DNA from: Desulfobacteraceae bacterium
Lineage (GTDB): Bacteria; Desulfobacterota; DSM-4660; Desulfatiglandales; Desulfatiglandaceae
Direction of reading: 5' to 3'
DNA length: 23,798 nucleotides
Assembly (NCBI GenBank): GCA_020349865.1
Contig: CP070700.1
Coordinates: 164,698 to 188,495, forward strand
Numbering within the stretch: the stretch's first letter is position 1; every line of letters begins with the position of its first letter. This document shows positions 1 through 7,550 of this stretch, piece by piece. Position numbers and translations under genes: made by a program. Below the pieces are notes generated by a model that was not told the origin of the DNA, did not search any database, and was given only the letters and a program-made list of their open reading frames with translations.

Positions 1-51
1 AACCCGCCGCGAAGCGGTGGGACTGAGCCAGCGAAGCGGCGCGAAGAATAA

Positions 52-181
52 TGGATTCTGGGAAAATGGTGTAATGGAATATTAATAACACCCCTTTTAA
101 CAGGGAAGCAAAAAATATTCATTAATGGGAACCTTCCTTATAAGGACCAACATTCCAATATTCCATCATTCCATTATTCCA
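52..181. repeat. Inverted array of short TGGAAT / ATTCCA units
   Basis: At 150-181 there are four consecutive 8-base units of the form NNATTCCA (ACATTCCA, ATATTCCA, TCATTCCA, TTATTCCA). At 52-82 the opposite orientation appears as looser units beginning TGG (TGGATTC, TGGGAAAA, TGGTGTAA, TGGAATAT). The two arms could fold on each other across about 65 bases. No gene is visible in 1-301; the first 46 bases also contain short GC-rich inverted words such as CCGCGAAGCGG. It looks like a small intergenic repeat, not a coding region. Function unknown. Confidence 0.5.
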
Positions 182-301
182 TGTGTGAGGCAAAACCAAT
201 AGACCTCAATAAAAATATATAATTTCAATAAGTTGTAAAAATTCCGAGACGTTTAATCATAGAGCTTGCAAGATCTTCAATTAGAAAGATAGGTTTATCA
301 A

Positions 302-646
302 ATGAGAATCGACGCCTTTGCATTCGGATCCATTGTCATTGATGGCAACAAATACACCTCAGACCTTGTTATCTATCCTGACGGACAGGTGGTAACTTCA
401 TGGCGGAGAAAAGGAGGCCATATTCTTTCGGGTGATGATATTAGCGAGCTTGTTAACTCTCAACCTGAGGTAATTATTGCAGGTACTGGTGTAAGCGGAT
501 TGGTGAAACCTGAAAAAGAGCTTCAAAAGACCCTTCAAAAGAAGAGTATTGAATTTCTTCCAGCACCTAACCAAAAAGCAATGGAGCTTTTCAATGAGTT
601 GTCAACAAAAAAGAGGGTCGGTGCTTGCTTTCATTTGACATGCTGA
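302..646 (+). CDS. Mth938-like domain protein (AAMDC / DUF498 family)
   Basis: A 114-residue protein of the small Mth938-like family, whose biochemical role is not settled. The sequence shows the family pattern: an N-terminal strand region (IDAFAFGSIVIDG, residues 3-15), a YPDGQVV turn near residues 25-31, a central IIAGTGVSGLVKP segment (about 58-70) and a later EFLPAPNQKAMELFNEL segment (about 84-100). Full length resembles the family. The start at 302 has only a weak purine-rich ribosome site (AGATAGG). It stands alone, with the TIGR04076 gene 100 bases downstream on the same strand. The family call is from recognition of the pattern; the function stays unknown. Confidence 0.75.
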   Translation: MRIDAFAFGSIVIDGNKYTSDLVIYPDGQVVTSWRRKGGHILSGDDISELVNSQPEVIIAGTGVSGLVKPEKELQKTLQKKSIEFLPAPNQKAMELFNELSTKKRVGACFHLTC

Positions 647-748
647 TAAATTGGTCAATTAAAAGCCGTTTGAGATGATGGGTTCCCATTTGTATTAAAT
701 CCTTATCTTTATTAATCAAATATTTTGAAAGTAAAGGAGGTAAGACAA

Positions 749-1048
749 TTGGCTGAAAAACATGGCGGTGACTTTGAAGATACTGGTTATAAGATCACAG
801 CAAAGGTGATCAGCCAGAAAGGGACGTGTTCCTTTGGACACCGGACGGGGGACACCGTGGTATTTGACGGAGCGACCGTGCAGGGGAGGGTTTGCCTCAG
901 CGCTCTCTACAGTTTTCTGCCAAAGGTCTTTGCCATGCGCTACGGGGCAAACTTCCCCTGGCTAAAAAATGACAAGGACGCGGCCACCCACGCCTGCCCT
1001 GATGCTTACAATCCGGTTGTCTTTGAGATCCGGCGGGTGCGGGAGTAG
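749..1048 (+). CDS. TIGR04076 family protein, TTG start
   Basis: A small protein (about 99 residues) of the TIGR04076 type, a family of unknown function common in anaerobes. It shows the family's GTCSFGHRTGD segment after a KITAKVI strand, a central region ending in LPKVFAMRYGA, and a C-terminal ACPDAYNPVVFEIRRV (Cys-Pro-Asp, then PVVFE). The frame is open from a TTG at 725, but a strong AAAGGAGG at 733-740 sits 8 bases before a second in-frame TTG at 749, so 749 is the better start. Conserved cysteines suggest metal or redox chemistry in the family, but nothing here proves it. Confidence 0.7.
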   Translation: MAEKHGGDFEDTGYKITAKVISQKGTCSFGHRTGDTVVFDGATVQGRVCLSALYSFLPKVFAMRYGANFPWLKNDKDAATHACPDAYNPVVFEIRRVRE

Positions 1049-1109
1049 CTCACCGCTCTCGGCATTCTGCTGACAAACTAAAAGCTGAAAAGTTGTGAAT
1101 TCAAACAAC

Positions 1110-1130
1110 TGCCACGCGTATGATGTGGCA
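1110..1130. other. Short inverted repeat
   Basis: TGCCAC at 1110-1115 and GTGGCA at 1125-1130 form a 6-base perfect stem with a 9-base loop in the gap before the 275-residue gene. Just before it, GTTGT/ACAAC at 1092-1109 can form another small stem. There is no T-run, so it is not a convincing terminator; it could be an operator. Low significance. Confidence 0.25.
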
Positions 1131-1163
1131 ATAATTACGAACTCAAGAAAGAGAGGTTAAAAA

Positions 1164-1991
1164 ATGTCTCTGTTGAAATTCACGGGTTTGCAGTTATCTG
1201 ACAGAGATTTGGATTTTTTAGTAAAAACAGCATCTCCCGAAGTAACAGACAAACCAAGGCTTAAGCAAATCATCAGGGATGATGAAGATTTTAGAAATAC
1301 CTTCATTGGTGAAGAAAATGTATTTTGTAGAGTGATGGACGATGATGAAATATTCTTAAAAATCTCGCCTGCCCTTTTTTTTGAGATATTGCTTAGAAGG
1401 GCAGTTAATGATCTGGAAAAGGTAACCTACACAGTTGAAAAAACAAGCACTATGAGCATTCCGGTGTTTGATACTAAAGACGTGGTGGAACTACTAACCA
1501 GAGAGTCCCTTCTGGGTTATCTGGCCCACATGCTTTCATCTTTTACCAAGATTGAAAGCTATACCATTTCATTTAGAGTAAAAAAGGGAATCTGGAAAAA
1601 AATCCGGTTTAATGACTTGGATATCCATAGTCTCATGAATTTATGTGGCGCTGTGGAGGATGAGTATAGGTTCGGTTTTTATAAAAGGATCGCTGATATC
1701 TGCCTTTTCATTCTAGGCCTATTTCCTGATTATGCTGAACGAGATTACCGTTATCCCTTCTCAGGGCAAGTCAGACCACAAATTCGCGGAAAGTTAAGGA
1801 TTAGCCCGGAGGACTATGAAAATGAAGGCCGAAAATTCTATAAATTGGCTGCAGAACATCCGTCAGCAAAAGAACTGGACTTATCTGAAGTTCTCTGGGC
1901 TCTTCATGGAAATTTTCAAAAGGCAAAGAAACCTTTGAATTTCATTGCAGATCATTATCTCCAATATAAGAAGCATAAATACTTTGGTTAG
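1164..1991 (+). CDS. Hypothetical protein, 275 residues
   Basis: I do not recognise this protein. It is 275 residues, soluble-looking and rich in charged residues, with no signal peptide; one stretch near residues 178-186 (ADICLFILGLF) is hydrophobic but short. The N-terminal third is acidic (IIRDDEDFRN, VMDDDEIF). The middle contains a leucine-rich helical part (VVELLTRESLLGYLAHMLSSF). The C-terminal part has SPEDYENEGRKFYKLAAEHPSAKELD, resembling a helical-hairpin segment, and ends basic. A GAGAGG ribosome site lies about 8 bases before the ATG, supporting the start. It is a single-gene unit; neighbours give no clue to function. Confidence 0.7.
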   Translation: MSLLKFTGLQLSDRDLDFLVKTASPEVTDKPRLKQIIRDDEDFRNTFIGEENVFCRVMDDDEIFLKISPALFFEILLRRAVNDLEKVTYTVEKTSTMSIPVFDTKDVVELLTRESLLGYLAHMLSSFTKIESYTISFRVKKGIWKKIRFNDLDIHSLMNLCGAVEDEYRFGFYKRIADICLFILGLFPDYAERDYRYPFSGQVRPQIRGKLRISPEDYENEGRKFYKLAAEHPSAKELDLSEVLWALHGNFQKAKKPLNFIADHYLQYKKHKYFG

Positions 1992-2195
1992 TTACTCAAG
2001 CATAGGGGCTTGGAGGATGTGAAGGCACTCTACCCAGGGCAAATGCTCTCCATAATTCCCGTGAACAAAAGAATGATTATTCGATTTCTCAGCTTACACC
2101 ATCTGATGGCTATCTCTATATTGTCTTTCCTACCTGCCGCGCCCCAATGATTCCACCAATTTGCAGATTTCGATCTTAAAAAATGTGTCAGGTCG

Positions 2196-2591
2196 TCAAG
2201 AGGCTTTTATTTCAAATTCCGGTGGATTCACAATATGCTTTTTAACAGTACATAAATCCATTGTTTTCACAATAGCCTTTTTATATTTCTCGGGAAATCC
2301 GGTGGGTACTTTCAAATCAATACTCAGCTTTTGACAAACTCTCCCGCCCGGATCAAACTCACAATTCATTGTCAGCGTCATGTCCTTAGTTTCAATCTCG
2401 CGAGTCTGGCAGAAATCTAATGCATAGATACCCGCGCACGTGGCAATCGATGCCAAAAATAAATGGAAAGGTTCGGGTGCCGTTCCCTCACCTCCATCTT
2501 TGATTGGCTGATCAGTCTTAATGATCATATTTTCTATCGTGCCATCAACCTTCTTCCCCCCGGGAAAACTTACTTCAATGGTCTTTTTCAT
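2196..2591 (-). CDS. OsmC family protein
   Basis: A 131-residue OsmC-like protein. Family members are often thiol-dependent peroxidases that reduce organic hydroperoxides; others have unknown roles. The two cysteines expected in the active site are present: Cys52 in the ASIATCAG segment and Cys114 in MDLCTVKKHI. The GGEGTAPEPFHLFLAS stretch (about residues 33-48) is the usual helix lead-in. Length is normal. A GGGAGGG ribosome site lies about 11 bases upstream of the ATG, a little far. The gene has no operon partner here; upstream of it lie a hairpin (2627-2654) and IS200-like debris. Confidence 0.85.
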   Translation of the reverse strand: MKKTIEVSFPGGKKVDGTIENMIIKTDQPIKDGGEGTAPEPFHLFLASIATCAGIYALDFCQTREIETKDMTLTMNCEFDPGGRVCQKLSIDLKVPTGFPEKYKKAIVKTMDLCTVKKHIVNPPEFEIKAS

Positions 2592-2626
2592 AACGATTTA
2601 ATCCCTCCCACAAATTTTTCAATTTA

Positions 2627-2654
2627 TTGTCCCTGACAAGAGGATCAGGGACAA
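2627..2654. other. Perfect 10-bp hairpin upstream of the OsmC gene
   Basis: TTGTCCCTGA (2627-2636) and TCAGGGACAA (2645-2654) form a perfect 10-base stem with an 8-base loop. It lies 36 bases upstream of the OsmC-like start, so it would be in the 5' leader or the promoter region. No T-run follows on either strand, so a terminator is unlikely. It may be an end structure of the neighbouring IS200-like remnant, since such elements carry subterminal hairpins, or a regulator site. Function unknown. Confidence 0.4.
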
Positions 2655-2814
2655 ATTCTCAACTTTCAATACAAATGTCAAATATTGGCCTCTTTGTCGA
2701 GGGCACCACCTTAGTGCAGAACAAAGAAAATGGTCTCGTTTAACACTATCTGTTACTACCCGGGGCATTAAACCCTGAGAGATTAAATAGAGAAAAGAAA
2801 GGATAAAATAAGCG

Positions 2815-3100
2815 ACCACCGGTAGAACCGTGGTATGAGGAAGGTAGCTAAAATGTGCCATTCGTCAGATTCAAATTCTGTTTGATCTTGATTTTTTTTA
2901 AATTTTTCCTGCTCCCGGACATATTGCCGTATCTGATTCTCGTCCAAACCCACTGTGCTTACACAATATCCCGTGCCAAAAACATCGTCCCGAACAACGT
3001 CCCTTTTGTTTTGAGTAATGCCCTGTGTATCAGAACTGCACTCTTTCTTTTCAAATGTCCAACCGTCATGGCTATGCTATACTTCGGTGGCACATCACCT
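2815..3100 (-). pseudogene. IS200/IS605-type transposase (TnpA) remnant
   Basis: Read on the minus strand, 3100 downward gives PPKYSIAMTVGHLKRKSAV, the typical segment of the IS200-type Y1 transposase. After a frameshift near 2975 the same strand gives VSTVGLDENQIRQYVREQE (about 2963-2907), the typical end of the protein. The catalytic HUH part and the N-terminus are missing, and the reading frame is broken, so this is a dead fragment. An imperfect hairpin (ACCACCGGTAGAACCGTGGT at 2815-2834) beyond the end resembles the subterminal hairpin of these elements. Open frames on either strand here are chance readings. Confidence 0.7.
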
Positions 3101-3193
3101 ATAACCTTCTGTTATCAAAAAATTTTAATTTTAAACTATCGCAAATGAGCCTAATGCCTTAGTTTGGATGAAAAACTTGAGTAAAAAAAAGTA

Positions 3194-3220
3194 TTGACAA
3201 CTGATAAGATTAAATATTAT
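3194..3220 (+). promoter_or_regulatory. Predicted sigma70-type promoter of the GntR gene
   Basis: TTGACA at 3194-3199 is a perfect -35 hexamer. TATTAT at 3215-3220 is a near-consensus -10, with a 15-base spacer, which is somewhat short. Transcription would start around 3227, inside the first operator palindrome, about 150 bases before the GntR start codon. The overlap of promoter and operators fits autorepression. Confidence 0.55.
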
Positions 3221-3246
3221 GGTCAGACCATAATGGTCAGACCATT
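3217..3246. promoter_or_regulatory. Tandem GntR/FadR-type operators
   Basis: Two copies of the palindrome TGGTCAGACCA lie at 3220-3230 and 3234-3244, their centres 14 bases apart. Flanks extend the first to a 17-base perfect palindrome (TTATGGTCAGACCATAA, 3217-3233) and the second to 15 bases (3232-3246). The TGGTC-N-GACCA form is the known operator type of FadR-subfamily GntR regulators such as PdhR/LldR. They overlap the predicted -10 and start site, directly upstream of such a regulator gene, so autorepression is the natural reading. Confidence 0.75.
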
Positions 3247-3380
3247 TAAATTTCAATTTATTCATACCCTTTAAAGAATTTGTTCAGCTTTTTCAGCAAG
3301 TAGAAAAAACTCAACAGATAGGAGGCTATCTGCCAAACGCCAAATGCCGACATTCCTTTCTGTAGGGAGAATTTTCGTCA

Positions 3381-4136
3381 ATGTTCCAGAAGCCTAAGCA
3401 TACTAGAATCTTCCATGACTTAGTCGCGCAAATCGAAACAGCCATTTTGGAGGGGAAACTCAAACCCGGAGAAAAACTCCCTTCAGAGCGTGGACTACAA
3501 GAGATGTTCGAAACAAGCCGCAGCTCTATACGTGAGGCGCTGCGGGTCCTTGAACAAAAGGGGCTTATCGACATCAAGGTCGGTCCTGCAGGTGGGGCTC
3601 GGGTTAAGCCGGCAAGCACCGACTGCGTGGTGGAGACCTTGGCCCTTCTTGTTAAACGGAAAAAAGTATCCCTGAATGACTTGGCCGAATTTAGAGAGGG
3701 TGTTGAGGGGAATGTGGCAGCATTGGCCGCTGAGCGAGCCGGCAGAGCCGATATCCGCAAGCTCAAGGAATTTCTAATTGAGGCAAAAGAGCAACTTGAT
3801 CAGGGGATTTCGAACTGGGAGGAATTTATTCAGGTGGATAGAAATATGCACATCGCCCTTGCTAAAATTGCCGACAATCCAGTTTATAGATTCGTTCTTG
3901 AAATGGTTCAGCAGAATATCATCAGTTACTACAAAAGCTTTCCCCTGCGCACAAAGGAAATGATGGAAGAGAACTATCAGGACCTCTTCGAACTTGTTCG
4001 TAACGTCGAGCAGGGTAACGCAGAGGAGGCACGACTTATTATCCAGCGCCATATCCGAAAATTCAACCGCTATATGAAAATCGAAAGCAATAGAAATGAA
4101 CTGAGGGCCGTGGATCTTCATGGCAACGAGCTTTAG
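3381..4136 (+). CDS. FadR-subfamily GntR transcriptional regulator
   Basis: A 251-residue regulator with an N-terminal winged helix (about residues 8-78, including GEKLPSERGLQEMFETSRSS and the IREALRVLEQKGLI recognition region) and a C-terminal all-helical FCD effector domain (about 100-228). The FCD metal-type residues Asp153 and His157 (VDRNMHIAL) and His224 (QRHI) are present, but the usual intermediate His near residue 199 is Tyr (EENYQDL), so metal binding may be altered. Ligands of the family are usually carboxylates or amino acids. It sits 20 bases before the ornithine aminotransferase gene and carries its own twin operator upstream, so it most likely controls itself and the catabolic genes that follow. 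A TAGGGAGA ribosome site supports the start. Confidence 0.9.
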   Translation: MFQKPKHTRIFHDLVAQIETAILEGKLKPGEKLPSERGLQEMFETSRSSIREALRVLEQKGLIDIKVGPAGGARVKPASTDCVVETLALLVKRKKVSLNDLAEFREGVEGNVAALAAERAGRADIRKLKEFLIEAKEQLDQGISNWEEFIQVDRNMHIALAKIADNPVYRFVLEMVQQNIISYYKSFPLRTKEMMEENYQDLFELVRNVEQGNAEEARLIIQRHIRKFNRYMKIESNRNELRAVDLHGNEL

Positions 4137-4156
4137 GGTAAAAATGAGGAGTCATC

Positions 4157-5361
4157 ATGAAAGATCAGGATTACATCCAGCTGGAGGAATTGTACGGGGC
4201 CCACAACTACAAGCCTCTGGACGTTGTACTAAACCGAGGCAAGGGTGTATGGGTATGGGACGTTGAGGGCAACCGTTACATGTATTGTCTCAGTGCCTAT
4301 TCTGCGGTCAATCAAGGCCACTGCCACCCGAAAATCCTCCAAACAATGATAGAACAGGCGAAGAAACTTACGTTGACGTCAAGGGCGTTTCGGAACGATC
4401 AACTCGGCCTTTTTTATAAATAGATATGCGAAATGACAAACTCCCACAAGGTGCTGCCCATGAACAGCGGGGCAGAAGCAGTTGAAACCGTAATAAAGAC
4501 TGCCCGCAAATGGGGATACCAGGCTAAGGAAATCCCTGAAAATCAGGCAGAGCTCATTGTTTGCGATAACAATTTCCACGGACGGACGATCACGATTGTC
4601 GGATTTAGCTCTGACGAGGACTCCCGAAAAGGTTTTGGGCCTTTTACACCCGGATTTAAAAAAATCCCCTTTGGCGATGCAAAAGCTCTTGAAGAAGCGA
4701 TAACCTCCAATACCGTTGCTTTCATGGTCGAGCCTATCCAGGGAGAGGCCGTCGTTGTCATACCGCCAAAAGGGTATTTAAAAGCGGTCAAAGAGATCTG
4801 TGAAAAGAACAATATTATGCTGATTCTTGATGAAATACAAACCGGCCTGGGACGTACCGGAAAACTTCTTGCCGAAGAACACGACGACATAGAAGCGGAT
4901 CTTACTCTCATCGGCAAGGCCCTTTCCGGTGGTTTTTATCCTGTATCGGCCGTTCTATCCAATACTGAAGTAATGAACGTCCTGCGTCCTGGAGAGCACG
5001 GCTCAACATTCGGCGGAAACCCTCTTGCCTGTGCAGTGGCAAGGACGGCAATCAGGGTTCTTGATGAGGAGAATATGATAGAAAATGCCGCCTTGATGGG
5101 CGAATATTTCAAAGCAGGACTGTCGGAAATAAGAAACCCCCTGATCAAGGAAATCAGGGGCAAAGGTCTTCTCATAGGCATCGAATTTCTCCCTGGAGCC
5201 GGGGGGGGGGGGGCAGGTCATACTGCGAAAAATTTATGGCCAACGGCTTGCTGTGCAAAGAGACTCATGATAACATTATTCTTTTTGCTCCACCTTTGGT
5301 CATAACAAAAGAAGACATAGACTGGGCAATGGAAAGAATTCATGATGTCCTTTCAGAATAA
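4157..5361 (+). pseudogene. rocD: Ornithine aminotransferase gene, in-frame TAG and poly-G frameshift
   Basis: Class III PLP aminotransferase of the ornithine aminotransferase type (ornithine to glutamate semialdehyde). The first 88 codons ([27 protein letters not shown]) end at TAG 4421-4423; the same frame then continues directly with [19 protein letters not shown] and reaches the [13 protein letters not shown] motif and the PLP-lysine region [12 protein letters not shown]. The TAG stands where relatives have a charged residue. A run of 13 G at 5201-5213 shifts the frame; the true ending ([18 protein letters not shown] to HDVLSE) is in another frame and stops at 5361. GAGGAG precedes the ATG. 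It is either a pseudogene, or the TAG is read through and the G-run is an error or a switch. Gene identity is strong; activity is doubtful. Confidence 0.85.
5201..5213 (+). repeat. Homopolymer of 13 G
   Basis: Thirteen consecutive G lie inside the ornithine aminotransferase gene. With 8, 11 or 14 G the two halves of the gene would be in one frame; 8 G gives A-G-G-G-R-S-Y-C, which lines up without gaps with the AGGARRYC-type segment of relatives. Such a tract is prone to slippage in cells and to sequencing error. Confidence 0.9.
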
Positions 5362-5440
5362 TGCAGTGTTCATCCAAGAATGAGATATTTCTTCAAAGTT
5401 CAAGGAAGACGAAAATATCAACTGCAGAAATATAAGATGA

Positions 5441-5884
5441 AATAAAAATGAAAAAGAAATCAAAAGCCTTATAGAAATGGATTTCATAGTAACCTGCTGC
5501 GGAGGATGTGGAATAAGGGTTGTAAGAAACAATAGCGAAAGGGTGAGGCGGGCCTTTACCGGTATAGACGCGGTAATCGACAAGGATCTTGTAAGCGCAA
5601 AGCTTGCTGAAGAAATGGGCGTGGACAAATTCGCGATAACGATCGATGTTCCGGGTGTAGCCCTTGATTTCGGAACCGAAAACCAGCGTTTCCTTTTGAA
5701 GCTCAGTATAGACGATGCCTGCCGATACATGGAGCATGGCCATTTTCACAAAGGTTCGATGGGACCCAAGGTGGAAGTCGCTGCACAGTATCTTAAAAAC
5801 AACGGTAAAAGGGCGGCAATAACATCGATTTATAATGTGGAAACAACCGTTGCCGGAAAGGCCGGAACAGAATTTTTTTTATGA
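5441..5884 (+). pseudogene. arcC: Carbamate kinase, C-terminal half only
   Basis: Carbamate kinase makes ATP from carbamoyl phosphate, the last step of the arginine deiminase route. The open frame reads EIKSLIEMDFIVTCCGGCGI, then AVIDKDLVSAKLAEEMGVDKFAITIDVPGVALDFGTENQRF, GSMGPKVEVAAQYLKNNGKRAAITS and ends AGKAGTEFF, which matches the C-terminal half of the family. A full enzyme has about 310 residues; only about 145 remain and the N-terminal substrate-binding half is absent. The frame is closed upstream by TGA at 5438-5440; 5362-5440 may hold a few degenerate codons. CC replaces GG in the usual ASGGGGIP-type turn. It lies 80 bases after the ornithine aminotransferase remnant, so it is a truncated former operon member. 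Confidence 0.8.
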
Positions 5885-5906
5885 TCTTTTTAAGGAAGGC
5901 CTTAGT

Positions 5907-7334
5907 ATGAAAAGTCATACACGCTTCAGAAGACTGTCTAATATAGAATGTCAAAAATTGCACTGGGCCAGCCTGGAAATCCTGGAGCGCACAGGCGCAA
6001 GGTTACACCATCAGCCTGCCATTGATTTGCTTCAAAAGGCCGGGGCATCCGTATCTGATGGTAACCGGATACGCATTCCACATGCATTGGTAGAGAATGC
6101 TATCAATACCGTGCCAAATGAAGTGACGTTGTACAACCGCCACGGAGATCCCATAATGCCCGTCGGAAATTTTCGGAGCTTCTTTGGCACCGGCTCAGAT
6201 TGCCTCAACATATTGGATCATCGCACCGGCAAACGTCGTAAGGCATTGCTGCAGGATGTGGTCGAAGGTGTTACCCTCTGTGATGCTCTGCCAAATATCG
6301 ATTTTGCTATGTGCATGTTTCTTCCTGGAGACGTTCATAGAATGGTGGCTGATCGTTACGAAATGGAAGCCTTGTTAAACTTCACGACCAAACCGGTTAT
6401 CTTTGTCACCACGGACCTGGCTGGCTGCATGGACGCGGTCGAAATGGCCGAGGCGGTGGTTGGCGGATCAAAAGCTCTGGAGCAAAGGCCATTGACCGCA
6501 TGCTATGTCAACGTGACCAGTGGCCTCCAGCACAATGAGGAGGCGCTACAAAAGCTCTTGTACTTATCGGGTAAAGGTTTGCCCTCGACCTATATCCCGG
6601 TGGCTCTTGGCGGAGCAACCGCCCCCATCACATTAGCTGGCAACATGGCCATATGGAACGCCGGCTGCATGGTTGGGCTGGTACTTTCTCAGTTGAAGCG
6701 CCCAGGAGCGCCTTTCATTACTTCTGGATGGGGAGCCAGCGCGCTAGACATGCGCACGATGGTCAGCCCTTATGTTGAGCCCGAAAAGCAGTTTATTGCT
6801 CAAGAATTGGCTCACTTTTATGATTTGCCCATGTTCGCTTTTGGCGGGTGCAGCGACTCAAAGCTGGTGGATCAGCAGGCCGGTATCGAAGCTGGGTTGA
6901 CGTTGATGGCCAATGCCCTGAGTGGCAGCCACCTTGTTCATGACTTAGGTTATCTTGAGTCGGGCTTGACAGGCTCTCTACCCCAACTGGTTATATGTGA
7001 CGAACTGGTAAGCTGGATTATGACGGCTTTCATGCCGGTGGAGATCAACGATGAGACGTTGGCCCTTAATTTGATAGATGAGGTGGGGCCCGATGGCCAA
7101 TTTATCGATTGCGATCACACCCTGACCCACTTTCGCGATCGATGGTACCCCACCCTAATCGAACGCAGCAACTATGATGGATGGATAGCTAAAGGGAGGC
7201 AGGATCTTGGTCAGCGAGCGGCCGCAAGAGTAGAACGAATATTAGCTGAACATCAACCAGAACCACTACCAACTGACATAAAGAAACGCTTGCGAGAGAT
7301 TGTTCAGCGGGCAAAGGAACGATTCAATCGCTGA
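5907..7334 (+). CDS. MttB-family (non-pyrrolysine) quaternary-amine methyltransferase
   Basis: A 475-residue member of the trimethylamine methyltransferase superfamily (COG5598). Such enzymes move a methyl group from a quaternary amine to a corrinoid protein; characterised non-pyrrolysine members act on glycine betaine, proline betaine, carnitine or butyrobetaine. The sequence shows LHWASLEILERTGARLHHQPAIDLLQKAGA at the start, GSDCLNILD near residue 93, VTSGLQHNEEAL, FGGCSDSKLVDQQAGIEA and HLVHDLGYLESGLTGS in the C-terminal half. There is no internal TAG, so it is not the pyrrolysine type. The frame is open from 5835, but AAGGAAGG at 5892-5899 lies 7 bases before the ATG at 5907, where homology begins. 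Its corrinoid partner follows at 7551 but is broken. Exact substrate unknown; proline betaine is attractive given the racemases nearby. Confidence 0.88.
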   Translation: MKSHTRFRRLSNIECQKLHWASLEILERTGARLHHQPAIDLLQKAGASVSDGNRIRIPHALVENAINTVPNEVTLYNRHGDPIMPVGNFRSFFGTGSDCLNILDHRTGKRRKALLQDVVEGVTLCDALPNIDFAMCMFLPGDVHRMVADRYEMEALLNFTTKPVIFVTTDLAGCMDAVEMAEAVVGGSKALEQRPLTACYVNVTSGLQHNEEALQKLLYLSGKGLPSTYIPVALGGATAPITLAGNMAIWNAGCMVGLVLSQLKRPGAPFITSGWGASALDMRTMVSPYVEPEKQFIAQELAHFYDLPMFAFGGCSDSKLVDQQAGIEAGLTLMANALSGSHLVHDLGYLESGLTGSLPQLVICDELVSWIMTAFMPVEINDETLALNLIDEVGPDGQFIDCDHTLTHFRDRWYPTLIERSNYDGWIAKGRQDLGQRAAARVERILAEHQPEPLPTDIKKRLREIVQRAKERFNR

Positions 7335-7550
7335 GCGTATAAAAGCAGATAAGCAATCGGTATGTCTATTTAGGCAGAGAAATGTCACAAGACACTGAAA
7401 GAGTTTATGGGCCAATCTAATGATTGCTAAAAAACTTATCGCAAATGAAAAAAAGCCGTACATGCCGGTAAAAAACGACAAGGCTATACGCCAAAAATTT
7501 GAGATAGCAATGTGATGGCCTCGAAAAAACAATAAAAAAGAAGAAAAAAT
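7335..7550. other. Gap between methyltransferase and corrinoid genes
   Basis: This 216-base gap has no recognised gene. One short frame (7420-7515) reads MIAKKLIANEKKPYMPVKND and continues a further dozen codons to TGA; it is lysine-rich, has no good ribosome site and matches nothing I know, so it may be chance or a gene scrap. No clear terminator or promoter is visible. Confidence 0.3.

Noticed and set aside
2619..3148. Open frames of 80 and 97 codons on either strand
   Set aside because: They lie over the decayed IS200-type transposase, in the wrong frame or strand, with low-complexity hydrophobic translations and no ribosome site.
3326..3766. 146-codon minus-strand open frame opposite the GntR gene
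   Set aside because: It is Ser/Arg/Pro-rich, antisense to a well-supported regulator, and has no family features.
5835..5906. Extended N-terminus of the methyltransferase (24 extra codons)
   Set aside because: These codons overlap the carbamate kinase remnant in another frame and lie before a good ribosome site at 5892; homology begins at 5907.
5907..7334. Methyltransferase as a pyrrolysine-containing trimethylamine enzyme
   Set aside because: No in-frame TAG occurs in this gene; it is full length without one, so it belongs to the non-pyrrolysine group.
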